64,000 nt of DNA from Bin25 sp026709415. Its GTDB lineage: Bacteria > Bacteroidota > Bacteroidia > Flavobacteriales > Flavobacteriaceae. The position numbers and the translations under genes are program-made. Positions 45,067 to 53,610 of this stretch are shown one piece after another. Under the pieces are notes generated by a model. That model had not been told where the DNA came from and did no database searches. It saw nothing but the letters and a program-made list of their open reading frames with translations. Positions within the stretch are counted from its first letter, which is position 1; each line of letters opens with the position of its first letter. Location: NCBI GenBank assembly GCA_965200045.1, contig OZ241330.1, forward strand, positions 124,001-188,000, written 5' to 3'.

Positions 45067-45502
45067 GAATTATCTTAGTTTGAGGTTTATCCTTTACAAG
45101 GGGATCACCTACGAAAAGGGCAAAAACACCCTTGAAAATACAATTGTAAAACTTTTAAGCTTGATTCAATAAAAATGGATCAGTCTTCAAAATCAATTTG
45201 GAAGTTCAGGGAAGGTAATCATGCCACCAAATGACTGTTTTTTTTATGCTGTGAGTGCCATTTGCCTAGTGAAAAAACTAGCATCACATTGGCCTGTTGA
45301 TTCATATTGATTTTTTGGTGATATCATGTCGTATTCCATCGATATCGATTGGCTCCAGCAATATAAAACCATAATTGATCATTCTTTTTGGTCCTTCTCA
45401 TGCTATATCGAAGTTGAATAGGTGTCTTTAACTCGATAAAGACACGACTTATGATTGACTTATTGGTTACTAAAAAATATAATTTCCCTCATAATTTTAT
45501 CT
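45067..45502. other. Intergenic stretch with no supported gene
   Basis: 436 bases, AT-rich. Short readable fragments exist in changing frames (for example SVWKFREGNHATK near 45203) but no gene, RNA or repeat can be named; it probably holds old decayed sequence between dtd and the AbiEii-like locus. Confidence 0.4.
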
Positions 45503-46318
45503 CTAAAGCCCAGATTTAGATTTTAATCGAGTATCTATCGTTTCAGAAGGTATCTTATGAGATAGCGTATCCTGTGGATATCGGGAATTGCCATAAATAA
45601 TATCTCTTGATTTATCAATCCAACTTCGTTCAGATTCTTCCCACGTTTTACCATCAACTTGTTCAATCGTTTGTTTTTTCATCATATGATCATAAGCCCC
45701 AGGATATAATTCAATGTAGGACAGCAACGATTTTGACCGTTTTGTTGGATACCCCATACTATTCATTTCCAAGAAAGAATCGTATTGGGGATACGGATAT
45801 TTCGCCAAAGGTTCTTCCAACCCCTCCATCAGTTCCACCAATGGAATAATATCTGTGATATGATCTAAATCATAAAAATCTTTTTTATGAACACGACCAC
45901 CCAATGCTATTAATTTCAAGACACCGACATCTTTTAAAGATAACAAACGAAAGCCCTCTCTTACTTCCAATGAATCTAGTCTTTTCACATTATCTAAAAT
46001 ATCCACTTTGATTTCTGTTTTGTTCGAAGTTGGGAATCTCAATCGACTTGCACCAAAATGTTCTTTATTATGCGAAAAACTGAATGTGTATTTCTTAGGT
46101 TTTATTTTTAATACATCAATGAATTCTTGTTTGATTTGAGCGTATCCCTTTTCACCAATAACACGATGACAAAACAAATCAATGTCAATTGAAACCCTAT
46201 GATTTAATCGTAAAGCAACATTTGTCCCACCAGCAAGTCCAAAATCATTCAATGCTTGACAATTCTGTAATCGAATCATGGTCGTTTTTAATCCTCCACT
46301 GATGGCTTCTATGCTCAT
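45503..46318 (-). CDS. AbiEii/AbiGii-type nucleotidyltransferase toxin
   Basis: The 271-residue protein has the four signatures of the AbiEii (DUF1814) nucleotidyltransferase family: GLAGGTNVALRLNHRVSIDIDLF with GG(30-31) and D45/D47, KVDILD (104-109), and the downstream LKDVGVLKLIALGGRVHKKDFYDLDHI with the Lys/Asp motif. Type IV toxins of this family modify tRNA or block growth during phage infection. All motif residues are intact, so the gene may work. It overlaps the small upstream gene by four bases (ATGA). Confidence 0.8.
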   Translation of the reverse strand: MSIEAISGGLKTTMIRLQNCQALNDFGLAGGTNVALRLNHRVSIDIDLFCHRVIGEKGYAQIKQEFIDVLKIKPKKYTFSFSHNKEHFGASRLRFPTSNKTEIKVDILDNVKRLDSLEVREGFRLLSLKDVGVLKLIALGGRVHKKDFYDLDHITDIIPLVELMEGLEEPLAKYPYPQYDSFLEMNSMGYPTKRSKSLLSYIELYPGAYDHMMKKQTIEQVDGKTWEESERSWIDKSRDIIYGNSRYPQDTLSHKIPSETIDTRLKSKSGL

Positions 46319-46638
46319 AGAGAATATCTTTGACGATGGGACCTATCTGTTAATCTAGGAAACAAAGGCTTACCATAGCGACGACAAACTTGAATTAAGA
46401 CTTCATCAAAAAGAAGTTCTCTTGTTTTTTCTAAAACATCATAAATGGTTCCTTTCGTATAGTATTTTTCCAGACATCTAATGTTTTTGTCAAACTCATC
46501 TGGAAAATAAAGCAATCGAGGAATAATTAATTCCTTATCCTCTAATGTTAGTTCATCGGTTTTGTAATCCCATATATAAACCTTTTCAAACACATCATCA
46601 TATTTGATTTGTGATAATTCTTTGTCTGTTAATGCCAT
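46315..46638 (-). CDS. Small partner of the AbiEii-like gene, possible antitoxin
   Basis: A 107-residue, mixed-charge protein (YDDVFEKVYIWDYKTDELTLEDKELIIPRLLYFP ... RELLFDEVLIQVCRRYGK split by the middle) overlapping the toxin start by four bases. It is not the classical winged-helix AbiEi antitoxin. I believe short proteins of this kind, with a DEL...IIPRLL core, often precede AbiEii genes in Bacteroidota, but I cannot name the family with certainty. Role as antitoxin is inferred from order and overlap. Confidence 0.6.
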   Translation of the reverse strand: MALTDKELSQIKYDDVFEKVYIWDYKTDELTLEDKELIIPRLLYFPDEFDKNIRCLEKYYTKGTIYDVLEKTRELLFDEVLIQVCRRYGKPLFPRLTDRSHRQRYSL

Positions 46639-46653
46639 GATCGAGACATATTA

Positions 46654-46881
46654 TTATGGGGCTTTTATCGTATCACCATAGACAGGTTGACACTTCATCG
46701 GGGTGGTCAATGCCAACAAACCTTTCGGTCCAATTGCCCCCACTCCACAAGCTAATATGTTAATTGCTGAAGTCAAGATTGATGTTTCTTTTTGTCGGTA
46801 ATCCGTCGGTTTCTGATAGGTCGATAAATCATTGCTATAGAACTTCTTGGTCACGATAAGAAATAAACCCCTTACTAACAA
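46654..46881 (-). CDS. Possible small gene or fragment
   Basis: A 75-codon frame starting at 46881. The second half reads like protein (SAINILACGVGAIGPKGLLALTT) and the first half does not. It ends 16 bases upstream of the AbiEii partner and could be a gene fragment or belong to its operon. No family is recognised. Confidence 0.25.
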   Translation of the reverse strand: MLVRGLFLIVTKKFYSNDLSTYQKPTDYRQKETSILTSAINILACGVGAIGPKGLLALTTPMKCQPVYGDTIKAP

Positions 46882-47048
46882 GATTTAATTCCTAGCTTAT
46901 TCACTTCAATCCTTTATTGCTTTCGTGTTATTATTTCTCTTAGATTGTTTTATCATCCTTTTTTTAAGAAGAATCAACGCCTGATTTAATTTTTAATTGG
47001 TTTTTAAACCACTTTGGTTTATGATATTTTCTCTTTTCCAAATTTAGA

Positions 47049-47575
47049 CTATAACCGACTTTTTATAGAAAGAATAGGAACAGCATATTTCCCATCTTCA
47101 ATCCGATGAAAGATGCCTTTTTCCACCAATCTTTCAAATAATTCACTCGCTTTTTCTAAACCATCTTCTTTTTCAATCGTTTGATTATGGTTAGTTAAAA
47201 ACTCTGCTATTGTTTGGCATTCTCTGAACGTGAAATTAGTAATTCTTCCGTTATCGTATTCATGTCTTGATTCTTTTCCTATTTCCAAAACTTTTTTCAA
47301 TCCTTTATCTGTTAAATTGTCATTATTTTCTTCTATAACATCGGATACAACATTCCCATAGGAAGTAATATGTTGAGCTCAACCATGCGTTTCATTGGAT
47401 AAAGTTTTCAATAATTTGATCCTCCGATGCTTTATCCAATTTTTCTTATTCAATAACACAACCTGAATTGAATCTTGAAATACCATCATTCTGAAAAACG
47501 CTTTTGGACATACCTACCCCCCCCAATAAAAAATCTTTTGATTTTCCAATTATGTGTAGCATTCAAAAGATATTA
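47049..47575 (-). pseudogene. AAA ATPase family (copy 5), decayed
   Basis: Minus-strand fragments of the family lie in order with stops between them: the sensor-like DFLLGGVGMSKSVF and GISRFNSG text (about 47460-47550), an LDKASEDQIIENFI segment, AQHITSYGNVVSDVIEENN with the family Trp before it changed to TGA, and from 47300 a readable end GKESRHEYDNGRITNFTFRECQ and LFERLVEKGIFHRIEDGKYAVPI. Walker motifs are gone. The C-terminal part is closest to the fragment at 30360. Confidence 0.75.
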
Positions 47576-47717
47576 GGAGCGGATTGTAACCCTTTGTTCA
47601 TATGTGCATTTGTGCTATTTCCCATAAATGTTTAACCTCAACAACAAACCAAAAACAGAATAATCTTTGAATGGGCAACTAATTTCATAATTTTGATGCT
47701 ATATAATTTTATTTACT

Positions 47718-48017
47718 GTGTTATCAAAAGAAGAACAAGACATGGTAATGGAAGTGATGAAACCTTTTAAACCAATAAAAATTGGATTTACTGACTTTGA
47801 TACGGAACCAAATGAAATAGGATTGCTCTATGATTTTGGCGAAACACCAGGTCTAATCCAGCTTATGGGAGTTATTCAGGAATTAGAAGAAAAATTAAAT
47901 AAAAAAATAGATTTAACCTCATTTAAATATATTCATCCGTACATTAAAAACGACGTATTAAAAGATGCTACAATATTTTTTGATCAAACCAAGAGAGAAA
48001 AAGCGAATTCTATTTAG
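47718..48017 (+). CDS. MNT-like protein lacking the catalytic signature (second locus)
   Basis: A GTG-started 99-residue protein parallel to the one at 12366: the same start (LSKEEQDMVMEVMKPFKPIKI), then GLLYDFGET, LMGVIQELEEKLNKKIDLTSF and HPYIKNDVLKDATIFF, all typical of MNT proteins. Where active members have GSxxR...SDID, this one has FTDFDTEPNEIG: no GS pair and no DxD. The third Asp (D65 in KIDL) is kept. The usual HepT partner is absent; a two-helix membrane protein overlaps its 3' end instead. Confidence 0.65.
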   Translation: MLSKEEQDMVMEVMKPFKPIKIGFTDFDTEPNEIGLLYDFGETPGLIQLMGVIQELEEKLNKKIDLTSFKYIHPYIKNDVLKDATIFFDQTKREKANSI

Positions 48018-48195
48018 ATTGAACCTATTGAAGAATTTTTTAATCCTATTTCTATTTGTTGTTTGGCTTCTAATCTTGTATTTCTCAAATTCTTCATGGG
48101 CTGAAAAACCTTGGGTAATTGGGCTGGTATCTGGTTTATTTGTTGACGTCTTTTTTACTATCAACCGAAAATTGAAAAAAATTTCTTACCGATAA
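47965..48195 (+). CDS. Two-helix membrane protein overlapping the MNT-like gene
   Basis: A 76-residue frame with two transmembrane segments (about 23-42 and 50-68). It overlaps the MNT-like gene by 53 bases, as HepT genes do, and its first residues (REKKRILFR) faintly resemble the HepT start EKKRENIL, yet the rest is purely hydrophobic. An internal TTG near 48025 is an alternative start after the overlap. It may be a new partner or a fusion left by rearrangement. Confidence 0.45.
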   Translation: MLQYFLIKPREKKRILFRLNLLKNFLILFLFVVWLLILYFSNSSWAEKPWVIGLVSGLFVDVFFTINRKLKKISYR

Positions 48196-48255
48196 GATGA
48201 ATCGGTTGTTTTAGAGAAAATCAAACAATAGTTGGAAGCTTTAATTCCCTATACA

Positions 48256-49263
48256 TTAAATTAACCTAACTTCTTCTTCCAATTCGATCCCAAATGTGTT
48301 TTTAACTTTGTTTTTAACCAGTTGAGATAACTTGACAATTTCTAGAGCAGTGGCTTTTCCATAATTCACCAATACCAATGCCTGGTTATGATGTACTCCA
48401 GCATCTCCTTGTCGGTAACCTTTTAGTTTAACTTGTTCAATCAGCCATCCCGCAGGAATTTTTATTCCTGACGTGGTTTTAAAATGCGGGATTTCTTCAT
48501 AAAGCGATTTGATTTCAGAAAATTTAGATTGAGAAATCGTTGGGTTTTTAAAAAAACTTCCTGCATTTCCTAATTTAAGTGGGTCAGGTAATTTTCTAGA
48601 ACGAATTCTAATCACGGCTTTTGCAATTGATTCGATTGTCGGCTTTTGATTTCTCATTTCTTTTTTGAGACTTTCATAAGAATATTCCAAATGATGATTC
48701 ATGACACTCAGTTTGAATCTAACAGATAGTATAATAAATCGATTCGGAAACTCTCTTTTGAATATCGAGTCTCGGTAATCAAAGCCACATTCTTCCTTAG
48801 TCAACCAGACCACACGGCCGTTTTTCAAATCAAACGCTTGACATGATACGAGGACTCTTTCTAATTCCACACCATAAGCCCCTATATTTTGAATAGGAGC
48901 AGCACCCACTTGCCCAGGAATCAGTGCTAAATTTTCAATACCACCAAAATTCTTTTTCAAACACCAAAGCACAAATTCATGCCAATTTTCACCTCCTTGA
49001 ATCTCAACAATAACCCAGTCTTTCGTTTTTGATACAATCTCGAACCCCTTATTGGCCATGTGGATGACCAAACTATCTTCAATATCTTTAGTAAGCAGAA
49101 CATTACTCCCACCTCCTAATATGATTGTCTTGTTGGTTTTATTTTTTTGAAGTGCTTCTTGAAGTTGATCTGTTGAATCTATATGGGCAAAATAAAGTGC
49201 CCGATGGTCAATACCAAATGTGTTGTATCTTAAAAGGGATTGATTTTTTTGAATTAATGCCAT
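48256..49263 (-). CDS. murB: UDP-N-acetylenolpyruvoylglucosamine reductase
   Basis: The 335-residue FAD enzyme makes UDP-MurNAc for peptidoglycan. FAD-binding motif ILGGGSNVLLTKDIEDSLVIH, NLALIPGQVGAAPIQNIGAYGVE, the catalytic Ser in LGNAGSFFKNPTIS and the C-terminal LEEEVRLI with the Glu acid are visible. The sequence is of the type I (E. coli-like) MurB. It overlaps the upstream aminotransferase by one base (TAATG). Confidence 0.94.
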   Translation of the reverse strand: MALIQKNQSLLRYNTFGIDHRALYFAHIDSTDQLQEALQKNKTNKTIILGGGSNVLLTKDIEDSLVIHMANKGFEIVSKTKDWVIVEIQGGENWHEFVLWCLKKNFGGIENLALIPGQVGAAPIQNIGAYGVELERVLVSCQAFDLKNGRVVWLTKEECGFDYRDSIFKREFPNRFIILSVRFKLSVMNHHLEYSYESLKKEMRNQKPTIESIAKAVIRIRSRKLPDPLKLGNAGSFFKNPTISQSKFSEIKSLYEEIPHFKTTSGIKIPAGWLIEQVKLKGYRQGDAGVHHNQALVLVNYGKATALEIVKLSQLVKNKVKNTFGIELEEEVRLI

Positions 49264-50465
49264 TAATCATTTAGTCGTGCGATATAGCTTTCTAGGCCCT
49301 TTTCGATGATTTGAATAGCTCTTTTTAATTTGTTTTTTTCTAATACAAAAGCAATTCGAATTTGATTTTTCCCATAGCAATCATCGGAATAGAATCCATT
49401 ACCTGGAGCCAACATCACGGTTTGATGATTGTCTGAAAAAGATGTCAATAAAAACTTGGAAAAATCTTCGGCGTCTTTTATTGGAAGTTCTGCCATACAG
49501 AAAAAAGCTCCCCTAGGAGCCACAACGCGTACATTGGGAATCCGGCTCAAAAATTCTACGGCAACCTCCTTTCTTATTCGGTATTCCTCTACAGCATTCA
49601 TTAGATATTTTTTTGAAGATTGTATGGCTGCCTGACTGATGATCATATCAAGTGTTGGTGGTGATAATCTCAACTGAGCAAACTTTAACACTTGTTGTAA
49701 AAATTCATGATTTCTTGAAGCAATACTACCAACACGAGCCCCACAAAGACTGTAACGTTTCGACACAGAATCGATCATGATGGTATGTTGAGCATACTTA
49801 ATAGATGATAAAACAGAGTAATGGGATGAACCGTCATAAATAAATTCTCGATATACTTCATCCACAATTAAAAAGAAATTATGTTTTACGGCTAGCTCAC
49901 ACAAGTCAATAATTTCCTGTCTATGACAGATATACCCCGTTGGATTACTAGGGTTACATAAAACAATGGCCCGAGTTTTATCGGTGACTTTCTCTTCAAA
50001 GGCTTGGACTGGCAATAATTTAAAATCAGAATCAAATTCAGAAACTATGGGAATCACATCGACATCACAAGATCTAGCAAAACCGTTGTAGTTGGCATAG
50101 AAGGGTTCGGGTATGATGACTTGATCTTTTGGATTACAAATCACATTAAAACAAAATATCAAGGCTTCACTTGATCCAGTCGTCACAATAATATCTTTAG
50201 GACTGAGGTGGATATGATGATCTTGATAATAATCACAAAGAGTTCTTCGATATTCTTCAGTCCCTTCTGATTGCCCATAAGGCAAATATGTCAACGTATT
50301 ATTCGTGATTTTTTTCAACGATTCATCTGGAGCAGAAATATCTGGTTGGCCAATATTCAAATGAAAAACTTCTAATCCTCGATTTTTTGCATCTATCGCA
50401 TCATCCACCAATTTTCTAATAGGAGAAAACTCTAATTGCTCGGTTTTATGGGAAAATTTTGGCAT
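49263..50465 (-). CDS. Class I/II pyridoxal-phosphate aminotransferase
   Basis: A 400-residue fold-type I aminotransferase distinct from that at 4998. Landmarks: HLNIGQPDISAPDE, NPSNPTG (171-177), VDEVYREF (201-208) and PLP-binding K236 in IDSVSKRYSLCGARVGS. The Cys after the Lys region and overall pattern fit the archaeal/Bacteroidota aspartate-aminotransferase-like group annotated simply as aminotransferase. It is co-transcribed with murB. Confidence 0.86.
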   Translation of the reverse strand: MPKFSHKTEQLEFSPIRKLVDDAIDAKNRGLEVFHLNIGQPDISAPDESLKKITNNTLTYLPYGQSEGTEEYRRTLCDYYQDHHIHLSPKDIIVTTGSSEALIFCFNVICNPKDQVIIPEPFYANYNGFARSCDVDVIPIVSEFDSDFKLLPVQAFEEKVTDKTRAIVLCNPSNPTGYICHRQEIIDLCELAVKHNFFLIVDEVYREFIYDGSSHYSVLSSIKYAQHTIMIDSVSKRYSLCGARVGSIASRNHEFLQQVLKFAQLRLSPPTLDMIISQAAIQSSKKYLMNAVEEYRIRKEVAVEFLSRIPNVRVVAPRGAFFCMAELPIKDAEDFSKFLLTSFSDNHQTVMLAPGNGFYSDDCYGKNQIRIAFVLEKNKLKRAIQIIEKGLESYIARLND

Positions 50466-50626
50466 GATTATTTCTTGAGCAAAAGTGAAACATTTTTTGC
50501 AACTAAATGCCTATTTATCCGTCTGAATAATAGACGAAAAATTGTGGATATGGTTAACTTCGAATGAACATCTCTCTGATTTTTAAATCCACTGCACAAT
50601 AATACATTGCTACAAAGAGTTTATCG

Positions 50627-51982
50627 ATGACAAATACCAATTTAAAGCGATTTAAAAGCCTTATGGTTTGTTTTTTTATGGGGAGTTTTATTCCAATAAA
50701 TGCTTCTATGGGAACGCATTTTGAATTTCTTGAAAACAAAAAAAGACAGAAGGTAGATTTTGAGCTCATCAATAATTTGATTGTTTTGCCTGTTGAAGTC
50801 AATGGACAAAAACTACATTTTTTGTTGGATTCGGGAGTGAATACCACCCTAGTTTTCAACAACAATCAACTACAAAATCCTAAACTTGATGACGCCAAGC
50901 AAGTGATGTTACAAGGATTGGGTGATGGAAATCCCGTTGTTGCTCATATCACAACTGGAAACACTCTCAAAATCAAACATCTTGTGGCCGAGCAACAAAC
51001 CATTTTGTTAATCGATGAAACTGAATTTGAATTTGCCAAAAGAATGGGGACGCAAATCGATGGCATTCTTGGTTACTCCTTATTTTCAAGTGCGTTGATT
51101 ACGGTCAATTACGAAACCGAGCAAATCAAATTCCAAAAGTTTGAACATCAACCCAAACGCATATGTCGTCAATGTTATGAGATACCAATAGAAATTCATG
51201 ATAATAAACCCTATATACAGCTTTCAGGTAAATTGAGCACCTATCTTCCCATTGAAGGTAAGTTTTTAGTCGACAGTGGCTCGGGGGATTCCATTTGGTT
51301 ATTTCCAGATTCGGAAGGAGTAGACATTATCGAACCAGTCTTTGAAGATTTTTTGGGAAGAGCCATTAATGGCAATATTTTTGGCCAAAGAGGAAAAATA
51401 ACTTCGATGAACATCGGTGAAAAAACATTCCAAGGAGTGAAGGTGGCTTACCCGAATGAAGAAAATTTGAAGCATTTATCCATTTTAGAAGGACGCATCG
51501 GAAGTATTGGAGGAGAAATACTCAGACGTTTTCGTGTCACTTTTGACTACCAAAACAAAAAAATATATTTCAAACCACTCCGTCGCCATCAGCGACCTTT
51601 TTATTACAATATGAGTGGCCTTGAAATTCAGCATAATGGAGTCGAACTGATTCGAACAAAACTGACCAACAATCTAGGGATCAAGACCTCTGATGACCGT
51701 CAAGTTTCAGGAGTCGAAGTGTTTTTACAACCTCAATTTCAATTAGAACTGATTCCTGTGATTGAAATTTTTGAAGTCCGTCCGGAATCTCCTGCAGCTC
51801 GAGTAGGTGTTCAACCTGGTGATATTTTGAAACGGATTAACGGGACGCCTGTTTCAAGGCTGAAAATATCAGATATTATCAACAAACTCCAAAAAAAACC
51901 CGGTCAAAAGTTACGAATCGTGGTCGAGCGTAAAAACCGGATGCTAAAATTTAATTTTGTTTTGGAACCCCTATTTGGTTGA
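50627..51982 (+). CDS. Retropepsin-like aspartyl protease with PDZ domain
   Basis: The 451-residue secreted protein has a signal peptide (cleavage near NASMG, residue 28), two retropepsin-like lobes each with a DSG motif (D68 in FLLDSGVNT and a second in KFLVDSGSGDS, about 214), and a C-terminal PDZ domain (ARVGVQPGDILKRINGTPV, about 385-451). Having two lobes in one chain is like pepsin, built from two retropepsin-type halves. Such proteins are common and poorly characterised in Bacteroidota. Its end overlaps the convergent small-membrane-protein gene by 12 bases. Confidence 0.8.
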   Translation: MTNTNLKRFKSLMVCFFMGSFIPINASMGTHFEFLENKKRQKVDFELINNLIVLPVEVNGQKLHFLLDSGVNTTLVFNNNQLQNPKLDDAKQVMLQGLGDGNPVVAHITTGNTLKIKHLVAEQQTILLIDETEFEFAKRMGTQIDGILGYSLFSSALITVNYETEQIKFQKFEHQPKRICRQCYEIPIEIHDNKPYIQLSGKLSTYLPIEGKFLVDSGSGDSIWLFPDSEGVDIIEPVFEDFLGRAINGNIFGQRGKITSMNIGEKTFQGVKVAYPNEENLKHLSILEGRIGSIGGEILRRFRVTFDYQNKKIYFKPLRRHQRPFYYNMSGLEIQHNGVELIRTKLTNNLGIKTSDDRQVSGVEVFLQPQFQLELIPVIEIFEVRPESPAARVGVQPGDILKRINGTPVSRLKISDIINKLQKKPGQKLRIVVERKNRMLKFNFVLEPLFG

Positions 51983-52381
51983 ATTAGTAGCATCAGTTTC
52001 TTTTTTCTGAAATATTGCTCCAGAAACTAGCCCTACAAGCGTGGCAAATATGGCTCCCAATGGTGCGTTTGTTAATGTATTAATTATACCACCCAATAGA
52101 AGACCTGAAGATGCTATCGTTAATAATAATTTTACTACGAGAGCAACAATTAAGTATAACACAAAAACGATAATAGCAATGATGATTCCTTGTTCAAGAC
52201 TCAGACTTTTTAATTTTTTACTAAAATTCCATACAGCCAAAGGAATTACAATAGCAGAAAAAATATAAAAATCAAATGGAATCGGGGAAATAGCAGCAAC
52301 AGCTCCTAAAACTGCTCCATAAATAAGAGAATGTTTAACTTTTTTTTCCTTTAATATGGGAATCTCCAAAAGATTTTTCAT
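51971..52381 (-). CDS. Small multi-span membrane protein B of the envelope cluster
   Basis: I chose the ATG at 52381 (MKNLLEIPILK), giving 136 residues with four hydrophobic helices. It shares KHSLIYGAVLGAVAAISPIPFDFY and the end LVGLVSGAIFQKK with the protein at 55235, so the two are paralogues flanking the BspA-like and lipoprotein genes. No known family. It lies ten bases after the 392-residue lipoprotein gene. Confidence 0.7.
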   Translation of the reverse strand: MKNLLEIPILKEKKVKHSLIYGAVLGAVAAISPIPFDFYIFSAIVIPLAVWNFSKKLKSLSLEQGIIIAIIVFVLYLIVALVVKLLLTIASSGLLLGGIINTLTNAPLGAIFATLVGLVSGAIFQKKETDATNSTK

Positions 52382-52391
52382 GTTTAAAATT

Positions 52392-53525
52392 TCAGTTTTG
52401 GAAGTTAGATAAATATTGCATACCAACATATCTATTTAACAAAGCACTATAGCCACTATCCTCTTTGAGTTCATTATAAAATTCATGAGCTAAGGGTTTG
52501 TATTTTTTTAATTCACTTTCTATATACTCATCTTTATACTCCTTTAAATCTTTTGGATCCAGTATGAAATAGATTTCATCATCAGTAAGTTGATTATCTG
52601 CAATGGCATAATACCATTTCCACCAAGAATGAGTGGTTGTTATCTCCTTCGGTGAGTTATATTGAGATAACTTAAAATCATCAATTGTTAACCTCTCTCT
52701 TGCAGAATCGTATATCATCGTTTCTTCAACCTTTTTAAGTTCTGTCAGGTATTTTTGATTGTTGATTACAGGATCTGGCATAAATATGGTATCACCAGAT
52801 TTTGTTATGACTGATTGCTTTAAAAAGGTGAATTCAGCTAGCGATTTTATTTCATCAATAGGTGATGTCGTATTATTAGAACAATATAAATCGTGAAAAT
52901 CATCTCCAGTATTTTTTAATATTTCAATGGTGTCTGATATTTCAGTTTTAATTGCTCCATCATAGGTTATGAACCGACTATATTGATCTTTAGCGTACAA
53001 TCTAAATTTTACTTCCGCAATGGTATCTTGCAATGGTATAAATTGAAATACTGTATAATCGGCTTTACAACCATACCATCCTCGACTATTCGTTACATCA
53101 ACAATTTGTATGTCTATATAATCGGAAGGATTGTTTTCTTTTATGTTCAAAGATTCCATATTCTTAATCATCAAAGGTTTATTGTTTTTCAATAGAGATT
53201 CAGTATAATTCTCATACGCTCTTTCTGATTTTTTAATGATACGATTAGTCCAAGTTTTGTCATTTATTCGATTAACATATTTTCTAATTTGACCATAGGT
53301 TAGGTTTTTGTATTTCGATTTCCAGATAGTATTATTCGGAGACTCTGCTTGATTGATTTTTATAAGTTCAACCAGACGAATTAAATCAACATATGAAGAA
53401 TCTTTTTTGATAAGTCTCGAAGTCTTTTCAACCGTAAGTTTATCTGTTATTTTAGAATCGCTAATAGAGCAATTAAAGAATAATATGGCAATACATAACG
53501 AAACTAGAATTGTATAAATCTTCAT
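52392..53525 (-). CDS. Lipoprotein of unknown function
   Basis: From ATG 53525 the product has 377 residues with a lipoprotein signal (LFFNC, about Cys19). An in-frame ATG at 53570 is possible but puts a polar stretch before the signal. The mature chain is rich in Lys, Tyr and Asp with no domain I recognise. It is part of the co-directional cluster 56.5-52.0 kb. Confidence 0.65.
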   Translation of the reverse strand: MKIYTILVSLCIAILFFNCSISDSKITDKLTVEKTSRLIKKDSSYVDLIRLVELIKINQAESPNNTIWKSKYKNLTYGQIRKYVNRINDKTWTNRIIKKSERAYENYTESLLKNNKPLMIKNMESLNIKENNPSDYIDIQIVDVTNSRGWYGCKADYTVFQFIPLQDTIAEVKFRLYAKDQYSRFITYDGAIKTEISDTIEILKNTGDDFHDLYCSNNTTSPIDEIKSLAEFTFLKQSVITKSGDTIFMPDPVINNQKYLTELKKVEETMIYDSARERLTIDDFKLSQYNSPKEITTTHSWWKWYYAIADNQLTDDEIYFILDPKDLKEYKDEYIESELKKYKPLAHEFYNELKEDSGYSALLNRYVGMQYLSNFQN

Positions 53526-53610
53526 TGAAAAAATATTGTCACACTTTATAAGCTCTATTTTTAATGTCAAAAAAAACTTGACCCATTTCCATTAATCTAT
53601 CTATCGCTAG

